Below are positions 1 to 11,264 of a stretch of 64,000 bases of DNA, one piece after another (the stretch's first letter is position 1; every line of letters starts with the position of its first letter). Position numbers and translations under genes: made by a program. The stretch lies in the NCBI GenBank assembly GCA_035631655.1, contig DASQIH010000048.1:1-64000 (forward strand), in the 5' to 3' direction. Under the pieces are notes generated by a model. It ran no database searches, had not been told where the DNA came from, and worked only from the letters and a program-made list of their open reading frames with translations. This DNA is from Gp1-AA122 sp035631655. GTDB taxonomy: Bacteria > Acidobacteriota > Terriglobia > Terriglobales > Acidobacteriaceae.

Positions 1-21
1 CCACCAACAGGTTATCTCTCT

Positions 22-51
22 TTGAGCGCCCCTGCTCTTCCCCTTTATAAT
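22..51 (+). promoter_or_regulatory. Predicted sigma70-type promoter of uvrA
   Basis: A -35-like TTGAGC at 22-27 and a perfect -10 TATAAT at 46-51 are separated by 18 bases. This lies about 95 bases before the likely uvrA start, so the leader would be roughly 85-90 nt. Seen in sequence; promoter function is inferred. No convincing LexA-type palindrome was spotted beside it. Confidence 0.5.
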
Positions 52-145
52 AGAAAGACTCCGCAGTGCTCCTGGCGATATCAGTAGGAACGAGCCCGAG
101 TCTGCTGTTCCCTGTCTTCCTCCGGCGGCTGCGGTGACCCCTAAG

Positions 146-3104
<2,959 letters not shown>

Positions 3105-3118
<14 letters not shown>

Positions 3119-4421
3119 TCCAATCTTGGTGGGGCTGATAGCCGGGCTGCTGCTCCTGAATGCAGCCGGGGCGCAGACTACACACACCACCATACGGCAC
3201 CGCAAGGTTCCAACTGAAGACCCTTCGTACCCGCCTGAACTGCAGCAAGCCGAAGCCGCTATTCAGAACAAGGACTATGCGACCGCAGAACCCTTGCTGA
3301 AGAAGGTCGCGGAGCGCGACCCGGCCAACTATCAGGCCTGGTTTGACCTCGGCTTTGTTTACAACGCCAAGGACCAGGTTGAGGAATCCATCGCGGCGTA
3401 TCGCAAATCGGTGGCAGCCAAGCCCGACGTTTTCGAGTCAAACCTGAATCTTGGCCTGATGCTGGCCAAGACCGACCAACCCGGTTCCGCGCAGTTTCTG
3501 CGCGCCGCCACCGCTCTCAAGCCTACCGCTCACGTGGAAGAGGGACAGGCACGCGCCTGGCTCTCTCTGGGACATGTTTTGGAAGCAAGCAAGCCGGGCG
3601 AGGCCCTAGTCGCGTATCACCACGCTGCTGAACTTCAGCCCAAGGATCCCGAGCCTCATCTTTCTGCCGGTTCCCTGCTGGAACGACAAAACCAGTTTGC
3701 CGAAGCGGAACAGGAATATCGGCAGGTCTTGACAATTGATCCGAAGTCGGCCGACGCCCTGATCGGAATCTCCAATATTTACACGCGTGGCACTCGCTTC
3801 ATCGAAGCCGCCAATACGTTGCGGCAACTGGTGACGGTGCGCCCAGACTATGCGCCAGGTCATTTCCAGTTGGGCCGAGTGCTGGCTGCGGACCAGAAGT
3901 ACGATGACGCAGCCGCCGAGTTCCAGGCTGGACTCAAGCTTGCCCCCGATGACAAGGCGGCGCAGAAAGATCTGGCTGATGTTTACGCGGCGGCGGGAAA
4001 ATACGATCAGGCAGTGCCTTTGTATCAGGCTCTTATAGCTGGCGCACCCAACGATCCGGTGCTGCACCAGAGTTTGGGTCAGCTTTACATGAAAAAACGC
4101 GATTTTCCGGCGGCGGAACCGGAGTTTCTGGCGGCTGTAAAACTGAAGCCCGATTTCGGAAACGCGTATTGGGACCTGGCCAATGCGGCGAATGAGAACA
4201 AGAATTACCCACGGGCTATCCAGGCACTGGATTGGCGGGCGAAATTTCTGCCCGAGAATCCGGGAAGCTATTTTCTGCGCGCCACTGCCTACGATCACTT
4301 GCGGGCGTACAAAGAGGCGGCCTTGAATTATCATCGCTTCCTGGAGGTCGCCAATGGTCAGTTTCCCGACCAGGAATGGCAAGCGCGGCACCGTCTGATC
4401 GCAATCGAACCGAAAAAATAA
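3105..4421 (+). CDS. Secreted tetratricopeptide-repeat protein
   Basis: The protein is a long array of TPR helices (for example ADALIGISNIYTRGTRFIEA and AEPEFLAAVKLKPDFGNAYW) spanning about residues 45-430, which usually form protein-binding scaffolds. An upstream in-frame ATG exists at 3084 inside uvrA. The ATG at 3105 gives a clean signal peptide (MAGNSPILVGLIAGLLLLNAAGA-Q), so I chose it. The start overlaps the end of uvrA and the stop lies 3 bases before the next gene, so the three downstream ORFs look co-transcribed with uvrA. The protein is probably periplasmic; its partners are unknown. Confidence 0.85.
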
Positions 4422-4424
4422 CCC

Positions 4425-4859
4425 ATGCGAACCTGGATCCTGCTTTCGTTACTCGTTCTCGCTTCTTCCCTGCTGGTATTTGGCAGGAAGGAAGAGACGG
4501 TCGAAGAATTGAAGGCGCGATTGGATTCGGCCAAAGGGGGAGAACGGGTCGAGCTCTGCCTGAAAATCGCGGAGCGGCAATTGGATGCGGCGGATAAGCT
4601 TTACAGCGACGGCAAGGTCGATGAGGCCAAAACGGATGTTCAGGACGTTGTGACTTACTCGGAGCAGGCCCGCGATGCAGCCACCGGTTCCGGGAAGAAA
4701 CTCAAGAATGCCGAGATTTCTGTTCGCAAGATGGCCAACAAGTTGCGCGATATGAAACGCACTTTGAATTTTGAGGATCAGGAACCGGTGCAAGAGGCTG
4801 TCGACCACTTGGAGCGCGTGCGCACCGACTTGCTGGCCAAAATGTTTGGGAGCAAATAA
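4425..4859 (+). CDS. Small secreted helical protein, function unknown
   Basis: 144 aa with an N-terminal signal peptide (MRTWILLSLLVLASSLLVFG) followed by a charged, mostly alpha-helical region. No enzyme motif was recognised. It starts 3 bases after the TPR gene and its TAA shares one base with the ATG of the next gene (TAATG), so translational coupling is likely. Together with its neighbours it forms a small exported-protein module behind uvrA. Residues such as EQARDAATGSGKKLKNAEIS suggest a coiled coil or helical bundle. Confidence 0.75.
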   Translation: MRTWILLSLLVLASSLLVFGRKEETVEELKARLDSAKGGERVELCLKIAERQLDAADKLYSDGKVDEAKTDVQDVVTYSEQARDAATGSGKKLKNAEISVRKMANKLRDMKRTLNFEDQEPVQEAVDHLERVRTDLLAKMFGSK

Positions 4860-5395
4860 TGCGTTTTTATTCGCTCATCCTGGTCTTATCGTGCTTGCTG
4901 GCTTCCTTTGCCTTGGCGCAGCGGCATGCCGAACTCACACAGGCCGAAGTTGACCAGCTGCGCGATACGGCCATGGAGCCCGATCAGCGGCTGAAACTTT
5001 TCGTCAAGTTTGCCCGCGAGCGCTTGGATCTGCTGCAACAGGTCCGGACCGATCCCAAGATAGCGGCCGCTGATCGCCCGGCGGAAACACACAAGCGGCT
5101 GCAGGATTTCGTGGATCTCTATGATGAGCAGGATGACAACATTGATACGTATATGGATCGGAAGGATGATATCCGCAAGGCCTTGAAGTCCATCATCGAG
5201 GCCGATACCGAGTTCCAGGGGAAATTGAAGGCATTCCGCGAGGGCCTGACCGCGAGCAAAGAAGACACTAAATCGTATGAGTTCCTTCTGAGCAACGCCA
5301 TCGACGCGGTCACCAGCGGGGCCACCGACCACCGCAAGCTGCTCGATGAGCAGGAAGAGATGGCCAAGCACCGGAAGAAACGAAAAACCGATTAA
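4859..5395 (+). CDS. Secreted helical protein, function unknown
   Basis: 178 aa with a signal peptide (MRFYSLILVLSCLLASFALA-Q) and a highly charged helical body ending in a basic tail (KHRKKRKTD). It overlaps the preceding gene by one base and resembles it in layout: signal peptide, then a helix-rich acidic/basic body. The two may be distant paralogues or partners. No catalytic motif was seen. The stop is immediately followed by a long inverted repeat that could end the transcript. Confidence 0.75.
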   Translation: MRFYSLILVLSCLLASFALAQRHAELTQAEVDQLRDTAMEPDQRLKLFVKFARERLDLLQQVRTDPKIAAADRPAETHKRLQDFVDLYDEQDDNIDTYMDRKDDIRKALKSIIEADTEFQGKLKAFREGLTASKEDTKSYEFLLSNAIDAVTSGATDHRKLLDEQEEMAKHRKKRKTD

Positions 5396-5446
5396 CCGCC
5401 GAGCACGCCGAGGACGCAGAGAGCTTTTTCTCGGCGCTCTCGGCGG
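5396..5446. repeat. Inverted repeat / possible terminator after the uvrA-linked genes
   Basis: The left arm CCGCCGAGCACGCCGAG (5396-5412) pairs with CTCGGCGCTCTCGGCGG (5430-5446) at 15 of 17 positions. The loop contains the GACGCAGAGAG string typical of a widespread bacterial intergenic repeat. It directly follows a stop codon and may act as a transcription terminator or RNA stabiliser. Confidence 0.6.
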
Positions 5447-5482
5447 TGAAATTTCTTACTTACGTGCTAACCTAAGCTCACG

Positions 5483-6169
5483 GTGAGAGACGGGTTAGTT
5501 CCTATTTTCCAGGAAAGCTATCGGGAGTTGCGGCCGCGGGCACCTGTGCCCGAGTTTACTACCGAGTTCTTCGCCTTCGCGAACGTCAACAGCACCATCC
5601 GGCTGCGCGACGGGCGGCTGCTGGTGCGGCTTTCCGACATTCTCGAAGGCGCTCCCGAAAGCGTACTGCGCGCCATCGCCCATATTCTGCTGGCCAAGAT
5701 GTACCGCAAGCCGATCGAGCGGGCGTATGCGAGCCGTTATCGGAAGTACATTTCTAGCCGTGAAATTGCCGACAAGACCCACCTGGTCCGGCAAATCCGT
5801 GGACGCAAGAGGATCGAATCGGCACGCGGTCGCGCCTACGACCTGGATAAGATCTTCGAGGAATTAAACAGCCGTTTCTTTCATGGCCTGCTGGCGCGGC
5901 CGCAGATGACGTGGAGTCAGAATCACGCCCGCAACAGCCTTGGCCATTACGATCCTGCGCACAATGCGATCGTAGTCAGTCGCGTGTTTGATCATCCGCG
6001 AGTTCCCCGCTATGCGGTGGAATACATCGTGTATCACGAGATGCTGCACCTGAAGCATCCGGTCAAGCTGCGGGGCACCCGGCGCTGCGTGCACTCGCTG
6101 GAGTTCCAGGCCGAGGAGAAGCTCTTCCCTCATCTGGCGGAGGCCAAGCAGTTCCTGAAAAGTCTTTGA
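5483..6169 (+). CDS. SprT-like zinc metallopeptidase-family protein
   Basis: 228 aa. A zinc-binding HExxH lies at H185-E186-x2-H189 (YHEMLHLKH), within a C-terminal half that resembles SprT-like domains (DLDKIFEELNSRFFHG... near residue 115). The N-terminal half has no clear assignment. There is no signal peptide, so it is probably cytoplasmic. The start is a GTG at 5483; no upstream ATG is available in this frame. Substrate is unknown. The SprT family includes DNA-protein crosslink proteases, so proximity to uvrA is suggestive but not evidence of a repair role. Confidence 0.75.
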   Translation: MRDGLVPIFQESYRELRPRAPVPEFTTEFFAFANVNSTIRLRDGRLLVRLSDILEGAPESVLRAIAHILLAKMYRKPIERAYASRYRKYISSREIADKTHLVRQIRGRKRIESARGRAYDLDKIFEELNSRFFHGLLARPQMTWSQNHARNSLGHYDPAHNAIVVSRVFDHPRVPRYAVEYIVYHEMLHLKHPVKLRGTRRCVHSLEFQAEEKLFPHLAEAKQFLKSL

Positions 6170-6228
6170 GGTTCCGAGGTCTTACCCCGCCACGTGACCA
6201 ATATCACACGGCAGCGTGATTTGGTGCG

Positions 6229-6258
6229 TTGACCGTGGGCGCAGCAGAAGGCTATCCT
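6229..6258 (+). promoter_or_regulatory. Predicted promoter of the iron-uptake operon
   Basis: TTGACC (6229-6234) and TATCCT (6253-6258) with an 18-base spacer, 55 bases before the FTR1 start codon and directly upstream of a Fur-box-like palindrome. Function inferred. Confidence 0.45.
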
Positions 6259-6266
6259 ATTTAGTT

Positions 6267-6285
6267 GAAATTGAAATTCATTTTC
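6267..6285. promoter_or_regulatory. Fur-box-like operator
   Basis: The 19-mer GAAATTGAAATTCATTTTC matches the classical Fur box GATAATGATAATCATTATC at 14 of 19 positions, with an intact symmetric core (ATTCAT). It sits just after the predicted -10, where a bound Fur-type repressor would block initiation, and before an FTR1 iron permease. This strongly suggests iron-responsive repression. A DtxR-type regulator is an alternative, since one is encoded in fused form at the operon end. Confidence 0.6.
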
Positions 6286-6313
6286 AAAATCACAGTCCGG
6301 GACCAGTCACATC

Positions 6314-7564
6314 ATGCTTGAGGCCTTTATTATCACTCTCCGCGAAGGGGTGGAAGCCGCCCTGATCGTCGGCATTACCCTGGCTTATCTAGCCAAGATC
6401 GGACGGCCCGAGCTGCGCAAGTCGGTGTACGCCGCTCTGGGCGCGGCTTTCGTGGGCAGCATTGGGGTTGCCGTCCTGCTGGCCCGCACTAACTTCAACC
6501 AGGATATCTTCGAAGGCTGGGTCATGCTGGCGGCAGCCTTTTTCGTCGTCACTATGGTCATCTTCATGATGCGGACCGGCCGCAAACTTAAGGGAGAAAT
6601 CGAAGGCAAAGTCGGGTTACTGGCCGGGGAAGGCTCCTGGTTCGGGCTGTTTGCTTTTGTTTTCCTGATGGTGCTGCGCGAAGGCGTAGAGACGGTACTC
6701 ATCCTCGGCGCCGTGTCGCTCAATACTAACGAGCTACTCAATTTCATTGGCACGCTGCTGGGGGTGGCTGCAGCGGTGCTGTTTGGAGTGATGTTTGTCA
6801 AGGGTAGCGTGCGGATCAATCTGCAGAAATTCTTCCGGGTGACCACGGTCATCCTGTTTTTTGTCGCGGCTCAGCTCATCATCTCTGGATTACATGAGCT
6901 TTCCGAGAACGGCGTGCTTCCCTCCTCCAAGCGCGAGATGGCGATCATCGGGCCGATCGTGCGCAACGACCTGTTTTTCTTTATTACGATCCTGGCCTTA
7001 GCGGCTTTGATGGTGCTATTTGAGGTCAAGCGCCGCGAGTCGGTGCCTGTCCCGACGTCTCCAGCGGAGCGCCGCAAGGCTGCCTGGAGCGCCCGGCGGG
7101 AACGGCTGTGGATGGCATCGGTCTATGCGAGTGCGTTTCTCTTTATCACTCTGGTTACAGCCGAGTTCATTTATGCGAAGAGCGTCAACACGCTCTCGCC
7201 GGCCACCGAGGTTACTTTTGTCGATGGAAAAGCCAGCATCCCTTTGAAGTTGGTATACGACGGTGATTTGCACCGGTTCTCGGCCAAGGAAAACGGGACC
7301 GAGATTCGCTTCTGGCTCTATCAAAAGCCGGACGGCAAGATTGCCACCGTGTACGACGCCTGCGAGATTTGCGGGCCGGTAGGCTTTTTCAAGAGCTCGA
7401 CTGGTGTCGTGTGCAAGAACTGCGCTGCGCCCATCAATCCGCAGTCGGTGGGCATGGCCGGAGGCTGCAATCCTATTCCTCTGAAGGCCACGGTGACTTC
7501 CGACGCGGTCATTATTACGGAGGCGGACGTGGCAGCCGGTGCACGCTACTTCCAACAGCCATAG
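6314..7564 (+). CDS. FTR1-family iron permease fused to a DUF2318 Fe-S-like domain
   Basis: 416 aa inner-membrane protein. The N-terminal ~235 residues are an FTR1/EfeU-type permease with two REGVE iron-binding motifs (R10-E14 and R122-E126) and about seven membrane segments. After another membrane span near residue 270, the C-terminal domain carries C350-x2-C353, C367-x2-C370 and the GGCNPIPL motif (C385) typical of DUF2318 proteins. In Campylobacter-type FTR1/P19 iron systems these functions are usually on separate proteins; here they are fused. It is followed after 3 bases by two FtsX-type permeases and an ABC ATPase, so the four genes form one iron-uptake operon. No P19 periplasmic binding protein is present in the window. 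Confidence 0.9.
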   Translation: MLEAFIITLREGVEAALIVGITLAYLAKIGRPELRKSVYAALGAAFVGSIGVAVLLARTNFNQDIFEGWVMLAAAFFVVTMVIFMMRTGRKLKGEIEGKVGLLAGEGSWFGLFAFVFLMVLREGVETVLILGAVSLNTNELLNFIGTLLGVAAAVLFGVMFVKGSVRINLQKFFRVTTVILFFVAAQLIISGLHELSENGVLPSSKREMAIIGPIVRNDLFFFITILALAALMVLFEVKRRESVPVPTSPAERRKAAWSARRERLWMASVYASAFLFITLVTAEFIYAKSVNTLSPATEVTFVDGKASIPLKLVYDGDLHRFSAKENGTEIRFWLYQKPDGKIATVYDACEICGPVGFFKSSTGVVCKNCAAPINPQSVGMAGGCNPIPLKATVTSDAVIITEADVAAGARYFQQP

Positions 7565-7567
7565 CTC

Positions 7568-8833
7568 ATGTTCCTGTGCCTGGTCTATGAATCATTTCGG
7601 CGGCAAAAGCGGCGCAAGGTGCTGGCGGGCATCGCCATAACCCTGGGCGTGGCTGTGGCCACCGCCATGATCGCCGTCGCCACCGACATCGGCGACAAAA
7701 TCAATCGCGAGTTGCGCAGCTACGGGGCCAACCTGGTCGTAACCCCTCAGGAAGATACGTTGGATGTCGAAATTGGGGGCGTCAATCTGAAGCCTCCCAG
7801 TGATGGTACCTTTCTCAACGAAGCCGACCTGCCAAAAATCCGCGGCACATTCTGGGCGCACAATATTACCGGCTTCGCGCCCATGCTGCCGGTCACGACC
7901 ACGGTAAGAACTACGGGAAGCTCACGCGATGTCACTCTGCTCGGCACCTATTTTTCGAAGGAATTGAAGTTCGGCAAGCAGGATTTTGTCACCGGCGTGC
8001 GTACGACTAATCCTTGGTGGAAGGTTCAGGGTGAATGGCCAGGCGACACTAGCTCCGACGTGCTGGTCGGAGAACATCTCGCTAATAGCCTCCAGATTAA
8101 GCCGGGAGATGAGATCCAGGTTGCCGGTCAGAATCACCGGATTAGCGGAATTCTTTTGACGGGCAGCACCGAAGATGAGCAGATCGTCGCTCCTCTTGCT
8201 GTAGCTCAGCAGATCCTGGGCAAGCCGGGGGCGGTCCGGCGTATCTACGTCAGCGCGCTCACCAAGCCGGAAGACGCCTTGGCGCGACGCGATCCCAAGA
8301 CCATGAATCCGGAGATGTACGATCGCTGGTACTGCTCGCCTTACGTGCAGTCCATCGCCTACCAGTTACAGGAAGCCATTCCACATTCTCATTCCGAGCA
8401 GATTCGGCAAGTTGCGCAGAACGAAGGTACAGTGCTCTCGCGCATCAAAGGACTGATGCTGCTGGTGACCCTGGCCGCGTTGTTCGCTTCGGCTCTTGCC
8501 GTCTCGGCAGCGATGGCGACGGCAATTTTCGAACGCCGTGGCGAAGTTGGACTGATGAAGGCCTTGGGCGGCGGCAATGCTTCGATCGCCGCTCTGTTCT
8601 TCACGGAAGCGGTTTTTCTGGCAGTACTGGGGGGAACTGCCGGCTACTTCGTCGGGATTGCGTTGGCACATCAGATCGGCCAGACCATCTTCAATTCCCA
8701 GATAACGATTCAGCCCGTGCTTTTCCCTATCATCCTCGCCATTGCGGTAGCGGTGACATTTGCGGGAAGTGCGGCGGCGATTCGGCGTGCCGTGCTGTTC
8801 GACCCGGTATTTGCGCTGCGAGGTGAGGCATGA
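7568..8833 (+). CDS. FtsX/MacB-type ABC transporter permease (first of two)
   Basis: 421 aa. One N-terminal membrane helix (residues ~18-38), a MacB-type periplasmic domain (~40-290), then three helices of an FtsX domain ending in FDPVFALRGEA. It starts 3 bases after the FTR1 gene and its TGA overlaps the ATG of the second permease (ATGA). FtsX-type permeases generally couple cytoplasmic ATP hydrolysis to periplasmic movements rather than forming a classical channel. In FTR1/P19 gene sets a permease pair plus ATPase is thought to assist iron delivery. The role here is inferred from context. Confidence 0.87.
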   Translation: MFLCLVYESFRRQKRRKVLAGIAITLGVAVATAMIAVATDIGDKINRELRSYGANLVVTPQEDTLDVEIGGVNLKPPSDGTFLNEADLPKIRGTFWAHNITGFAPMLPVTTTVRTTGSSRDVTLLGTYFSKELKFGKQDFVTGVRTTNPWWKVQGEWPGDTSSDVLVGEHLANSLQIKPGDEIQVAGQNHRISGILLTGSTEDEQIVAPLAVAQQILGKPGAVRRIYVSALTKPEDALARRDPKTMNPEMYDRWYCSPYVQSIAYQLQEAIPHSHSEQIRQVAQNEGTVLSRIKGLMLLVTLAALFASALAVSAAMATAIFERRGEVGLMKALGGGNASIAALFFTEAVFLAVLGGTAGYFVGIALAHQIGQTIFNSQITIQPVLFPIILAIAVAVTFAGSAAAIRRAVLFDPVFALRGEA

Positions 8834-9984
8834 GTTCCCTGCCCTACCAGCCTGCCGACGTGGCCAGCCGGCGCTCTGGGCGCCCTCATACCTCGATGTT
8901 CCTGCGCATGCTGATGCGGGCTGCAGTGCTGCGGCGCGGACGTGCGGCATCGGCGTTGCTCGCCATGGTGGTTGCCGCAGCGGTCGCGACCGCGATGTTA
9001 AATCTCTATGCCGACGTGCAGGCCAAGTTGCGCAAGGAATTCCGCAGCTATGGCGCCAATGTGCTTGTAGTGGGAAGAGATGGCACGGCCCTTCCTCCGG
9101 ACGCTTTACCGAAAGTCGAATCCGCACTAGGCGGGCATGGCATCGCTGTGCCGTTCGCTTATATCGTGGCGCGCACCAGCGACGGGCAATCGGTGGTGGT
9201 TGCCGGCACGGATCTTGATCGTGTGCGTAAGTTGAACCGTTGGTGGTCGGTGACGGCATGGCCGGCAACAAAGGACGACGCGCTAGTCGGGATGCGGGCC
9301 GCCGCCGTCGTAAGCCCGGGTGGCAAGCCATTCGATCTGAGCTTCCAGGGACACACGGTCCATCTGAATTCAGCGGGAATTTTGCAGACCGGCGGCACGG
9401 AGGATAGCCGCATCTATCTTGACTTGCCTGAGTTCGAGGGGTGGACCGGAGTGCAGCCTTCGACCATTGAAATCGGCGCCACCGGATCTACGGAAGAAGT
9501 GAACGCGACCATACAGCGGCTAGCCCAGCAGCTTCCGACCGCTGAGGTTCGCCCGGTTCGCCAGATCGTGGAGGCCGAGGCTCGCGTGCTAGGTAAGACA
9601 CGCGCTGCCCTACTGGCAGCGGCAAGTCTGATCATTCTCACGGCCGCTCTGTGCGTGCTGGCCACGCTCATGGGTTGGGTGTTCGACCGGCGACGCGATT
9701 TCGCGATAATGAAAGCGCTCGGCGCCTCTGAAGGTCTGCTCAACGGATTTTTTGCAGCCGAGGCCGCGGCCCTGGGGCTTGTGGGTGCGCTGCTAGGATT
9801 TGTGATTGGTATCGGAATCGCCGCCTGGATTGGGCGAGTCAATTTCCATGCCGCAGTAGTTCCGCGCGTTAGCGTGTTGCCCGTCGTGTTGGCCGGAAGC
9901 GTGGCCGTGGCGTTGCTGTCGGCGGCTTTGCCGATTGGGCTTTTGCGCCGCGTGCAGCCTGCTATCATTCTGAGGGGTGAGTGA
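8830..9984 (+). CDS. FtsX/MacB-type ABC transporter permease (second of two)
   Basis: 384 aa with the same architecture as the gene before it: N-terminal helix (~residues 37-57), periplasmic core, and a C-terminal three-helix FtsX domain ending in RRVQPAIILRGE. The start overlaps the first permease by four bases. The stop is one base before the preferred ATG of the ATPase. The shared (E/R)FRSYGAN / LRSYGAN motif just after the first helix shows the two permeases are homologous. They probably form a heterodimer driven by the downstream ATPase. Confidence 0.87.
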   Translation: MSSLPYQPADVASRRSGRPHTSMFLRMLMRAAVLRRGRAASALLAMVVAAAVATAMLNLYADVQAKLRKEFRSYGANVLVVGRDGTALPPDALPKVESALGGHGIAVPFAYIVARTSDGQSVVVAGTDLDRVRKLNRWWSVTAWPATKDDALVGMRAAAVVSPGGKPFDLSFQGHTVHLNSAGILQTGGTEDSRIYLDLPEFEGWTGVQPSTIEIGATGSTEEVNATIQRLAQQLPTAEVRPVRQIVEAEARVLGKTRAALLAAASLIILTAALCVLATLMGWVFDRRRDFAIMKALGASEGLLNGFFAAEAAALGLVGALLGFVIGIGIAAWIGRVNFHAAVVPRVSVLPVVLAGSVAVALLSAALPIGLLRRVQPAIILRGE

Positions 9985-9985
9985 G

Positions 9986-11215
9986 ATGATTCGGATCAAG
10001 AATGTCACCAAGTCGTATCCGGCGAAGGCCGAAGAGAACGGCGGTGTCATTCGTGCGCTCGACAACGTCTCGCTCCAGGTGGATCCCGGCGAATGGCTAG
10101 CCGTCATGGGCCCTTCGGGCTCGGGCAAATCCACGCTGGTGAACCTGATTGGCTGCCTGGACCGGCCAACTTGCGGAGACATTCTGCTGGATGGAGAGAA
10201 CGTCGCGGGCATGTCGGCGGCGGAGCTTACTCGCGTGCGCGCCGAGAAGATTGGCTTTGTGTTCCAGCAGTTTCACCTGGTTCCGTATCTCACGGCTCTG
10301 GAGAACGTCATGCTCGCGCAGTATTTCCATAGCATGACGGACGAGCACGAAGCGCTGGAAGCGCTGGAGCGCGTCGGACTGAAAGAGCGAGCGCAGCATG
10401 TGCCGGCTCATCTTTCCGGCGGCGAGCAGCAGCGGGTATGCATCGCGCGGGCGCTGATCAATGATCCAAGAATCATCCTGGCAGACGAACCTACCGGCAA
10501 TCTGGACGCGCAGAATGAAGAAATTGTTTTGCGGTTGCTGCGCGAGTTACACCAGCAGGGACGGACCATTGTAATGGTCACGCATGACCCGGTGGTGGCC
10601 CGCTTGGCCGACCGGCGAATTGAATTACATCACGGCCACATCGCCGCGCAGGAAGTTTTCTCCATGGCGGACGAAGAGCAATTCGACGAGGTGCTCGAAG
10701 AGCTTTGGGTTGTCGCCGAGCACGGGGAGATTGCCGAAGTTGGGCGGATGGAAGTCCACGGCGCCCTCCCGGTAAGCATTGCGATCGAGAAGATGATGGA
10801 GCTGGGATTAGTGATGGCCAGTCCGCATCCGCCTGAGGCGCACCAGCACAAGCCGTTTATCAACCCGTGTCACGATGCGCTGAAACCGGCAGGGGTATCG
10901 ACTGGCGACGGCAACATGGTCGTTGAACTCACCGAGCGGGGGCGAAAGAAAGCGGCCGACATTATTCGCCGCCACCGGCTGGCCGAGCGATTGTTCACCG
11001 ACAGCCTGGCTTTGGAGAGCGAAACCGAAATCGAGCAGCAAGCTTGCAAGTTCGAGCACATCCTGTCCCCGGAAGCGACGGAGAAAATCTGCAGCTTCCT
11101 GGGCCATCCCCGCACTTGCCCGCATGGAGCACCAATCCCACCCGGGGCCTGCTGTGAGAAGCATGGGCAGATCGCCGCCGTCGAAGTCAGACGAGTCGAT
11201 GTAACCCGCCGCTGA
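9986..11215 (+). CDS. ABC transporter ATPase fused to a DtxR/MntR-like metal-sensor module
   Basis: Residue numbers count from the in-frame GTG at 9977. I prefer the ATG at 9986, preceded by GAGGGG. Residues 1-225 are a MacB/LolD-type ATPase: Walker A G45-T53 (GPSGSGKST), signature LSGGEQQR (146-153), Walker B ILADEP. From about 230 to 412 the protein resembles DtxR/MntR repressors: a winged-helix-like region ending in ALPVSIAIEKMMELGLV, a dimerisation helix RHRLAERLFTD with H333 and E337 (DtxR H79, E83), and ACKFEH with C357, E360, H361 (DtxR C102, E105, H106), then GHPRTCPHGAPIP. DtxR H98 is replaced by E353. An inserted loop rich in His and Pro follows the winged helix. The metal site thus looks intact. 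It could sense cytoplasmic Fe2+ or Mn2+ to gate transport, act as a repressor, or both. Confidence 0.9.
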   Translation: MIRIKNVTKSYPAKAEENGGVIRALDNVSLQVDPGEWLAVMGPSGSGKSTLVNLIGCLDRPTCGDILLDGENVAGMSAAELTRVRAEKIGFVFQQFHLVPYLTALENVMLAQYFHSMTDEHEALEALERVGLKERAQHVPAHLSGGEQQRVCIARALINDPRIILADEPTGNLDAQNEEIVLRLLRELHQQGRTIVMVTHDPVVARLADRRIELHHGHIAAQEVFSMADEEQFDEVLEELWVVAEHGEIAEVGRMEVHGALPVSIAIEKMMELGLVMASPHPPEAHQHKPFINPCHDALKPAGVSTGDGNMVVELTERGRKKAADIIRRHRLAERLFTDSLALESETEIEQQACKFEHILSPEATEKICSFLGHPRTCPHGAPIPPGACCEKHGQIAAVEVRRVDVTRR

Positions 11216-11264
11216 TTGTCATCCATATTGGCCACATAATGGCGCTCCGCAAGCCTTGCCTGTT

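Noticed and set aside
3606..4391. 261-codon minus-strand frame opposite the TPR gene
   Set aside because: No family resemblance; the plus strand shows clear TPR periodicity and a signal peptide.
7568..9984. MacAB-type macrolide exporter
   Set aside because: MacB carries ATPase and permease in one chain and has a MacA adaptor. Here the permeases are separate, there is no adaptor, and the genes are coupled to FTR1, so an iron role is more likely.
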